Below the pieces are notes generated by a model, which ran no database searches, was not told where the DNA came from, and saw only the letters and a list, made by a program, of their open reading frames with translations. From NCBI GenBank assembly GCA_021781255.1, contig JAJXXG010000492.1, positions 1-6,284 on the forward strand: a DNA stretch of 6,284 nucleotides, in the 5' to 3' direction. The DNA comes from Acidobacteriota bacterium (lineage in GTDB: Bacteria > Acidobacteriota > Terriglobia > Terriglobales > Acidobacteriaceae). Below, piece after piece: positions 1-5,199 of this stretch (within the stretch, counting starts at the first letter, position 1; each line of letters opens with the position of its first letter). The position numbers and the translations under genes are program-made.

Positions 1-306
1 GCGGACGAGCCCCTCCCGTATGCTACACAACCGAAGGAGGGGATCGACAAGGCCGAAATCAACCGCTTGGGGCGACTGATCATCTTGTCATTTACCAGTT
101 TTCTGGTCACTGGATTCTTTCTCTCCCGCGCCTTTGTTATAACGCTCTTTCTCCTGGGCGGCATGACAGAAGTGGTTTACGAGTCAGCTCTGCAGCGCGG
201 GATGATTCCTGCGCGATTGAAGCTGGATCGTGTCTTGTTCTACGCTGGAGGATTCGCGATCGCAATGGTTCTGGCAGTGTATATTGTGGCGAAGATTTCT
301 CTGTAG
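1..306 (+). CDS. C-terminal end of an O-antigen ligase/polymerase-like membrane protein (partial)
   Basis: The frame is open from the first base of the window to a TAG at 304-306, giving 101 visible residues, so the 5' part lies outside. The visible part starts with a short polar stretch (ADEPLPYATQPKEG). Hydrophobic segments follow at about residues 26-55 (IILSFTSFLVTGFFLSRAFVITLFLLGG) and 80-99 (VLFYAGGFAIAMVLAVYIVA), separated by a charged loop. This pattern of closing membrane helices, with an 'FLSRAFV..LFLLGG' stretch, resembles the C-terminus of O-antigen ligase / Wzy-type proteins in exopolysaccharide clusters. Those proteins transfer or polymerise lipid-linked glycans on the periplasmic side of the inner membrane. 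The neighbouring glycosyltransferases support this reading. The catalytic periplasmic loop is not in the window, so another polytopic polysaccharide protein, such as a flippase, cannot be excluded. The stop codon overlaps the ribosome-binding site of the next gene remnant. Confidence 0.6.
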   Translation, partial: ADEPLPYATQPKEGIDKAEINRLGRLIILSFTSFLVTGFFLSRAFVITLFLLGGMTEVVYESALQRGMIPARLKLDRVLFYAGGFAIAMVLAVYIVAKISL

Positions 307-319
307 GGAGCAGAACGTG
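305..319 (+). promoter_or_regulatory. Ribosome-binding site and GTG start of the decayed methyltransferase gene
   Basis: AGGGAG at 305-310 is a strong Shine-Dalgarno match. A 6-nt spacer separates it from a GTG at 317-319, and it overlaps the TAG stop of the upstream membrane-protein gene. This is the usual arrangement for a translationally coupled downstream gene. The GTG opens a frame reading MNWRIKGLVQK before a TGA at 350-352. The same frame resumes as a recognisable methyltransferase after 419. I therefore take this, and not the ATG at 419, as the original start. Confidence 0.5.
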
Positions 320-718
320 AACTGGAGAATCAAGGGGTTAGTTCAAAAGTGACCTTGCCCCCGCAAAACGTACTCCTTAGCAAGCTGTTCTACCCCGAAA
401 GGGTAGCGAAGATGAGGAATGTTAAGCGGGGCAGGTGGAGTGAGGCTGAACACGCGGCTCCAAAATACCTTGGGCGGAATGCGGGATTTCGATCATAATG
501 TCGCAGTCAAGGTATCCGATTGGGCTATAAGCATGGGTTATCTGTTTGACGTGGGATTCCGCGTGGCAGGATCACGGCTCATGGAGATTGGTACGGGATG
601 GCACCCAGCTCTTCCACTCTGCTTCGTTTTGGCTGGAGCAAGTTCAATTACAATATTCGACATCGTCAGACTTTTGGACGAAAAGGTGACTTTCATTGTT
701 CGCAAACCAATGGCATAA
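317..718 (+). pseudogene. Remnant of a class I SAM-dependent methyltransferase of a polysaccharide cluster
   Basis: Seen: the frame from ATG 419 to TAA 718 encodes 99 residues. It contains LNTRLQNTLGGMRDFDHN (about 10-27) and a class I SAM-binding motif, RLMEIGTGWHPALPL (53-67), with an acidic residue after the next strand (IFD, residue 81). Class I methyltransferases of this type usually run past 200 residues, so the catalytic C-terminal half is missing. After LLDEK (to 685) the sequence goes straight to TFIVRKPMA and a stop. This may be the original C-terminus joined on by an internal deletion. Upstream, GTG 317 with a good ribosome-binding site gives MNWRIKGLVQK in the same frame, then stops at 350, 404 and 413 that lie in a palindromic insertion. 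Inference: a sugar or lipid-linked glycan methyltransferase gene, now dead through two lesions. A short product from ATG 419 is possible but would lack most of the fold. Confidence 0.65.
352..436. repeat. Imperfect palindrome of about 85 bp with an internal hairpin (REP/MITE-like or IS-end remnant)
   Basis: The outer arms pair as follows: ACCT 352-355 with AGGT 433-436, GCCCC 357-361 with GGGGC 428-432, GC 363-364 with GC 426-427, AAC 367-369 with GTT 421-423, and TCCT 374-377 with AGGA 415-418. Single-base bulges and one 2-bp mismatch separate these blocks. A clean inner hairpin, CTACCC-CGAAA-GGGTAG, sits at 390-406. No transposase is encoded. A 5-bp direct repeat, AGTGA, flanks it at 348-352 and 439-443, overlapping the arm edge, and could be a target duplication or chance. 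No run of T follows, so it does not look like an intrinsic terminator. It lies where the methyltransferase frame is broken. No second copy exists in this window, so the repeat family is unproven. Confidence 0.5.
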
Positions 719-759
719 AAGAAATTGTCAGGGCGCTGTCTGAGGTCAAGCGGCACTGT

Positions 760-1845
760 ATGAAGATCGCGCACGTTGTGGACTCCATGGAGATTGGCGG
801 CGCCGAGACTCTTGTTCTGCAGATGTGCCGTCTGCAACGCGAGCAGGGGCACGATCCTAGTGTTTATGCGGTGGCGGCTCTCGGACCGCTGGGCGAGGAG
901 ATGCAGAAGGAGGGTTTTCAGGTGCGGGCAAACCTGGGCCGGCACCTGCTTGATTCTGCCCGCAGCTTCTACTGCATCTTCAGGGAGTCGCGCCCGGACA
1001 TTGTTCATCTTCATAACACCACGCCGACGATCTATGCGGCTATTCCTGCCCGGGTGGCGGGCGTGCGCTCGGTCGTTTCCACCCGGCATAGTCTCGTTGC
1101 GGCACCACACCAGGTGATGGTCGAACTGAAGTACGCCCTAGCGGTCACCTGCTGTGACTGGATTGTTGGCATCTGCGATGCAACGACGCGCAATCTAAAG
1201 CACTTACACACCATTCCGGCGCGCAAGATCGTGCGGGTCTACAACGGCGCCGTTGCGCTTCATCGGGTGGCCGCGGAATTCTGTCCCGCAAAGAGCGGGT
1301 TCACTCTGCTGTACGTTGGCAGACTGGCGCCGGTCAAGAATCACAGTCTCTTGCTGCATGCCTTTCGCCTGGCGCTGTGCTCGATGCCCGATTTGCGGCT
1401 CTGGATGGTGGGCGATGGAGCCGAGAGAACGGCCCTGGAAAGCCTGACGGCTGACTTGGGCATTGCTGCTCAAGTCACGTTCTGGGGCCAGCAACTCGAT
1501 GTCGCGCCTTTCTATTCCGCGGCTGACGCCTTCATCATGTCGTCAAAATCAGAAGGATTGCCCATGTCGCTCCTTCAGGCCTTTTCCCTTGGGTTGCCCG
1601 CCATCGTGACCGATGTGGGCGGGATGGCCGAGGTGGTGCGATTGACGCAGGCGGGCTTCACTGTGCCAGTGGCAGAACCAGCAGAGATGGCTACGGCAAT
1701 TCTGCGGTTGGCAAGCACCGAGACGGAGCGGAAAGAGCTTTCGATGAATGCCGAACCAGCATTCCGCTCTTACTTTACTCTTCAAACAATGGTCGATGAA
1801 TACACGACCCTCTATCGCTCCGGAACAAAGAGAAAAAGGTACTAA
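760..1845 (+). CDS. Glycosyltransferase, GT4-type (GT-B fold), exopolysaccharide assembly
   Basis: This 361-residue protein has the normal length for a GT4-like enzyme that moves a sugar from a nucleotide sugar to a lipid-linked glycan at the cytoplasmic membrane face. The N-terminal domain opens with MKIAHVVDSMEIGGAET, whose Gly-Gly loop (13-14) is typical of GT-B acceptor domains. VHLHN (82-86) and STRHS (107-111) follow. The C-terminal donor domain starts near YNGAV (161-165) and carries LLYVGRLAPVKNHSLLLHAF (183-202), MVGDGAER (216-223) and SEGLPMSLLQAFSLGLPAIVTDVGG (264-288). In the usual E-x7-E donor-binding motif the second Glu is Gln here (E265, Q273). The frame is open upstream to 598, but that part overlaps the methyltransferase remnant. 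ATG 760 is chosen because the canonical fold begins there. GAGG at 742-745 is a weak, distant ribosome-binding site. The donor and acceptor sugars cannot be told from sequence. Confidence 0.9.
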   Translation: MKIAHVVDSMEIGGAETLVLQMCRLQREQGHDPSVYAVAALGPLGEEMQKEGFQVRANLGRHLLDSARSFYCIFRESRPDIVHLHNTTPTIYAAIPARVAGVRSVVSTRHSLVAAPHQVMVELKYALAVTCCDWIVGICDATTRNLKHLHTIPARKIVRVYNGAVALHRVAAEFCPAKSGFTLLYVGRLAPVKNHSLLLHAFRLALCSMPDLRLWMVGDGAERTALESLTADLGIAAQVTFWGQQLDVAPFYSAADAFIMSSKSEGLPMSLLQAFSLGLPAIVTDVGGMAEVVRLTQAGFTVPVAEPAEMATAILRLASTETERKELSMNAEPAFRSYFTLQTMVDEYTTLYRSGTKRKRY

Positions 1846-1870
1846 TCTTCGCGATGTACTACATTCTGCT

Positions 1871-1902
1871 GCCTCAGTCGTTCCACCGACGATCTGCGAG
1901 GC
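1871..1902. terminator. Possible hairpin between convergent genes
   Basis: In the 92-bp gap between the two converging genes, GCCTC (1871-1875) pairs with GAGGC (1898-1902), and inside it GTCG (1877-1880) pairs with CGAC (1887-1890) around a TTCCAC loop. There is an unpaired 7-base bulge on one side and no T-run on either side, so it is a poor match to an intrinsic terminator. Position is its main support. Confidence 0.25.
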
Positions 1903-1937
1903 TATACTGACCGTGTGAAGCATTCTCAGTTGCCGAT

Positions 1938-2831
1938 TCATCCTGTCTCCTCATGCCGGCGCAATCGGTTTCGTACGCTCACGGCAAGCATGGCCAGACG
2001 CTTCGGCTCCCAAAATGGCGACGGCCAAGCGCAAAACGAGCGCAGCATATAGCGCAACTCACCTCGCTGCTTTTTATCACGTGCAATCAGACCTGCGCTG
2101 GCCAACTGCGTTGCCCGGATTCGCTGTCTCCACAGCCAACGTTGCGGGTCCCGTAGATCAACCAGCAGCGTCCTGTCCAAAATCTGTTCGAGTGCTTCCA
2201 GCATTCTTTCAGGATTGGCGCTCAAGCTCTGCGGATGGAGATAATACTCCGTCAAGGGATCGGTAATGGCCGCGAATTCACCCAGGGGCCTGAGCCTCAT
2301 CCACATCTCCCAGTCTTCGCAAGCTCGAATATCCTCGCGGAATCATCCCTCGCGCCTGAGCACCTCGCGTCTTACGAGAACACTGGAGGTCGTGATCGGA
2401 TTGCAGTGCCGTAGGATCTTCCTCGCCGAAAGCGGATCCAATGCGGGTTGCTCTCCGCGGTCGCCTTGACTGTCGAATGAGCGAACCCCAGTGTAAATCA
2501 GCACGGTATCATCCCGAATGAGCGACGCCTGGCGCTCCAGCTTGGTCGGTGCCCACAAGTCGTCGGCGTCCAGCAGAGCAATCCATTCGCCTGTCGCTCC
2601 GCCGATCCCTGTGTTGCGCGCCGCAGAAACTCCGCCATTGCAGCGGCGAAGGATCGTAGCTCCGAGCGAAGCGGCTATGGTCGTGGTGTCGTCGGTCGAA
2701 CCATCATCGACAACGATGACCTCCAGTGGCTTCAGAGTCTGGGCAAACACAGATCCCAGGCAGCGCGGAAGAAATCGCGCCGCGTTATAGGCCGGAATGA
2801 CGACGCTGATTGTGATCTTCGCTTCCGGCAT
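1938..2831 (-). pseudogene. Family-2 glycosyltransferase gene interrupted by one in-frame TGA
   Basis: The reading frame runs 298 codons from ATG 2831 to TGA 1938, with one extra stop at 2345-2343 (codon 163). Before it lie the GT-A features ISVVIPAYN (8-16), VVDDGSTDDT (40-49), GGVSAARNTGI (66-76) and the metal-binding LDADD (87-91). After it, still in frame, come FREDIRACEDWEMW, containing the catalytic-base ED (172-173), and ITDPLTEYYLHPQSLSANPERM, typical of polysaccharide GT2 enzymes. The expected text at the break is REGGF, so GGA to TGA, a single base, explains it. A product ending at codon 162 would lack the catalytic base. Starting again at ATG 2306 would give only the C-terminal part. 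TTG 2858 is an alternative start; neither has a strong ribosome-binding site. TGA also ends this gene and its neighbours, so recoding is unlikely. A sequencing error remains possible. Confidence 0.8.
2343..2345 (-). other. In-frame TGA nonsense codon in the GT2 gene
   Basis: On the minus strand the codons read GAG GGA TGA TTC CGC GAG GAT, that is E-G-stop-F-R-E-D. Reading frame and family-like sequence continue on both sides with no indel. A G at the first base of the stop codon would give the glycine expected in the E-G-G-F stretch of related enzymes. Confidence 0.85.
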
Positions 2832-2915
2832 CGATAAAGGAACCGTCTTCTCACTCAATTCAATAGTTATGAGGGCCTCTCAGCACGCCCACTAAGAGAT
2901 CCTGACTCACCATGT

Positions 2916-3947
2916 TCATCGATTTCGTATACAGTCGTATGTCAATGGAATTGGCTTCCCCATGTCGACAACTTCAAAATCGGTGACCTTGAGGGCCTGC
3001 AGGTCGTGGGGACCAAAGCCAACGTCTGCATACTTGGCTGTTGTGTCGAGGTCGCTCTGGGCCGTAAGCGTGATATTGCCGCCGTCGGCCAGGAACATGC
3101 CGTACTTCTGCATGGCCCGCGCTACAACCTGAGCGGCGGGTGACAAATGCGACAGGTCATACGAAGCCTTCAGGCGGAATCGGGCGCCCATGGGAGGAGC
3201 GGTAACTGGCCCACGGGGAGCGCCGGCGTGCGTGGCAGGATGGACAAAGACCCCCGCGCGGATCCGAGAGTTGAGAAGAATGAATCGGATGGCATGGTTG
3301 ATACTTCCCGAAGCAAGTTCGTCGGCGCTGAAGAGCAAGGGAGCAATGGGGAAACCCGCAGCGTCGGCGCTTGAGCACTGGTCTCCACGCCCTGACGGCG
3401 GGTAGATGCGATTGAGGTCCCACACCACAATTCCGATGGCGCTAAGAATCCCATCAGCATAATTGGCGTGGTAGGCTTCGTAAAGTTTGCCGTGGCTGTG
3501 ATCCACTACGATGAGATGACAGTCGTCCTCATCGCTGGGGCATTGGTAGCCATACTGCCCTTCAATGCCGCCTCCATTGGGAAGAGTAACGGAGGAAACG
3601 ATATCGGAGTCTGGATTGTTTCCTGCTCTGTTACGGAAGGGAACAGACGGCGTGTTCGCATCTGCCTGCAAGACCCGCAGGCTGAAGTCGACTTGCATCC
3701 TTCCATCTCCCCATCCACCTGCCTTGGCGAGAGTGGCGATCATGGTTGCGGAATTGGGGTCGAGCGGGGCATGGCTCACATCCTGGGTCCACACAGCGCC
3801 AGGAGGAAAGTATGGCGCAGACACGCCGACGTGGTCCAGCCTGGCCGCTCTGGCCGTGATCGTACGACTGCGAAGGGCGAGGCCGACGGCGATGGCTGCA
3901 AATACAACAATCGATATGATCAGCACGTCTTTTCGATCGGTCGCCAT
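2916..3947 (-). CDS. Conserved exported or membrane-anchored protein of unknown function
   Basis: This protein has 343 residues. ATG 3947 is supported by AAAGGAT about 9 nt upstream. A positively charged N-tip (MATDRKD) is followed by a hydrophobic segment at 8-25 (VLIISIVVFAAIAVGLAL) with no lipobox, indicating an uncleaved anchor or signal peptide, so the rest is probably periplasmic or extracellular. The body holds QCPSDEDDC with two close cysteines (136-143), HLIVVDHSHGKLYEAYHA (144-161), SSADAAGFPIAPLLFSADE (192-210), INHAIRF (216-222), VHPATHAG (235-242) and PPMGARFRLKASYDLSHLSP (251-270). From memory, the last blocks and KYGMFLADGG (281-290) match a group of bacterial secreted hypothetical proteins with strongly conserved motifs. 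I know of no assigned function. It lies between two glycosyltransferase genes (88-bp and 84-bp gaps), so a role on the exported polysaccharide is an inference. Regularly placed His, Asp and Glu residues would suit an enzyme or a sugar-binding domain. Confidence 0.85.
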   Translation of the reverse strand: MATDRKDVLIISIVVFAAIAVGLALRSRTITARAARLDHVGVSAPYFPPGAVWTQDVSHAPLDPNSATMIATLAKAGGWGDGRMQVDFSLRVLQADANTPSVPFRNRAGNNPDSDIVSSVTLPNGGGIEGQYGYQCPSDEDDCHLIVVDHSHGKLYEAYHANYADGILSAIGIVVWDLNRIYPPSGRGDQCSSADAAGFPIAPLLFSADELASGSINHAIRFILLNSRIRAGVFVHPATHAGAPRGPVTAPPMGARFRLKASYDLSHLSPAAQVVARAMQKYGMFLADGGNITLTAQSDLDTTAKYADVGFGPHDLQALKVTDFEVVDMGKPIPLTYDCIRNR

Positions 3948-4035
3948 GGCTTGTTGATCCTTTCGGGGTCGCCAATATTACTTAGAACTCATTGTGGCAA
4001 ATCGAATCCTGAAACAGGGACAAGCGCCTGCGGTG

Positions 4036-5199
4036 TCATCTTTCCGGTTGGCTTCTTGGCAGCACTTCCTGAGTGTGCCATATCTTCCAGAGAGGGCCCC
4101 GAGTTATGAAGAATCGGTAGAGGCCTACAACGGCGGCAGCATTGAGAACGAGCAACGCGCCGGCCGGAGCCGTGAAACGATGGATCACCGGAATCCTGTA
4201 GACCAAGCTGACTATAGCGACTAAGCAAGTCAGTATCTGCAGACCAGCAAAGACGGCATATACTGGGGAGACGAATGCGAGCGCAACCGTGCAGACAAAT
4301 ATCAGAATCAGGAGGTACGGCACAACAAGCCGCATAACCTTGTGGGAAACAAACTGGAAAAGTACCCGATTCTGCGGGGAAAAGAGCCAGGGTGCGAGTT
4401 GGAAAAGCTGGAAATTTCCTGCCAGTGTCCGAACCTTGCGACGAAATTCACTTTCAACCTGCGCCGGCCACGTGTCGTAAGCACATGCCTTGAGATCGAG
4501 AACCGACCGATAGCCCTGACGGATAATTGCGAGGGGCTGAAACATGTCATCCAGAATTGTTCCGGCCGGTTGTTGAACGGCGAGCGCGCGACGAATTGCA
4601 TAGAAACCTCCATAGACACCGACCGGGGAGTCAAAGGCGGATTCACATTTTCTGATCCACTCTTCGTAGCGCCAGTATAGTCCTCCAATCGCCTCAGTCG
4701 CAGCGTCATGGTTTTCTTGCCGGAGAATGAGTTGGCCAGCCACGCAGCCGACTTTTGGATCGGCAAAGTTACTGATCAGTTGCTGAATGGATCCAGAAGC
4801 GAGTTCAGGCCGGATATCCACGAAAAGGATCACCTCCCCGGAGGCCTTAGCCATGCCAGCATTGACTGCGGCTGCCTTGCCCCTGTGCTCATTCAGCAGA
4901 ATCGTGCGCAGGATTGGATGCTTCTGCTGCATAAGTAAATCTTTGGTACCATCGGTTGAACCGTCTGAAATGATAATGATTTCCTTAATATTGGGGTAAT
5001 CGAGTCCGAGAAGTTGATGGATCTTCCGCTGAAGCAGCGCTGCGCCGTTATGCACGGCAAGCACGATGCTTACACTGGGCGTGATGGGAGCAGCCGTCCA
5101 ACGCCGCGGATATAACCGTGCAAGCAGCCACATCAAAAGTGGATAGCCAATATAGGTATAGAGAATACCAATGATTGAAAACCACAGAATGAGCCTCAT
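4036..5199 (-). CDS. Membrane-anchored processive-type family-2 glycosyltransferase
   Basis: This 387-residue protein has a GT-A domain between membrane helices, the layout of PgaC/hyaluronan-synthase-like enzymes. Helix 1 is at about 3-27. The catalytic domain holds PSVSIVLAVHNG (41-52), EIIIISDGSTDGT (73-85), HRGKAAAVNAG (105-115), FVDIRPEL (126-133), GVYGGFYAIRR (194-204), ILDDMFQP (215-222) with the likely base aspartate, and EFRRKVRTLAGN (251-262) in the place of the QxxRW-like motif. Helices follow near 290-311, 315-335 and 344-365. The metal-binding DxD reads D-I-R, a variant I recall in relatives of this group. ATG 5199 has AAGGGG 6 nt upstream and overlaps the stop of the preceding phosphotransferase gene (ATGA), so the two are probably translationally coupled. 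It probably adds sugars to, or polymerises, the lipid-linked exopolysaccharide at the inner membrane. Donor unknown. Confidence 0.88.
   Translation of the reverse strand: MRLILWFSIIGILYTYIGYPLLMWLLARLYPRRWTAAPITPSVSIVLAVHNGAALLQRKIHQLLGLDYPNIKEIIIISDGSTDGTKDLLMQQKHPILRTILLNEHRGKAAAVNAGMAKASGEVILFVDIRPELASGSIQQLISNFADPKVGCVAGQLILRQENHDAATEAIGGLYWRYEEWIRKCESAFDSPVGVYGGFYAIRRALAVQQPAGTILDDMFQPLAIIRQGYRSVLDLKACAYDTWPAQVESEFRRKVRTLAGNFQLFQLAPWLFSPQNRVLFQFVSHKVMRLVVPYLLILIFVCTVALAFVSPVYAVFAGLQILTCLVAIVSLVYRIPVIHRFTAPAGALLVLNAAAVVGLYRFFITRGPLWKIWHTQEVLPRSQPER

Noticed and set aside
352..436. Integron attC-like site, because GTTAAGC (421-427) fits the GTTRRRY core
   Set aside because: The partner box GCAAAAC (363-369) fits RYYYAAC poorly, and the pairing extends outside the boxes, which attC sites do not do. 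No integrase or cassette gene is visible.
349..498. GTG 349 frame reading VTLPPQNVLLSKLFYPERVAKMRN as an alternative start or a separate small gene
   Set aside because: It runs mostly through the palindrome, ends at 498 without family resemblance, and is in a different frame from the methyltransferase. The GTG 317 start fits better.
538..1110. Minus-strand open frame of 190 codons
   Set aside because: It lies antisense to the methyltransferase remnant and the well-supported GT4 gene and has arginine/histidine-rich, low-order composition typical of a shadow frame.
2343..2345. Alternative genetic code with UGA read as glycine
   Set aside because: TGA is the natural stop of this gene, of the exported protein, of the membrane glycosyltransferase and of the phosphotransferase, and no other internal TGA is seen, so a standard code with one mutation or error is simpler.
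3972..4000. Possible minus-strand promoter (TTGCCA, 17-nt spacer, TATTGG) before the exported-protein gene
   Set aside because: The -10 box matches the consensus at only three of six positions, so it is too weak to list as a feature.
4008..4018. Small inverted repeat CCTG-AAA-CAGG after the membrane glycosyltransferase gene
   Set aside because: It has only a 4-bp stem and no T-run, so it is not a credible terminator.
3468..4109. Plus-strand open frame of 213 codons
   Set aside because: It is antisense to the exported protein and part of the GT2 gene. It has no recognisable motif, while the opposite strand has a good ribosome-binding site and ordered protein features.
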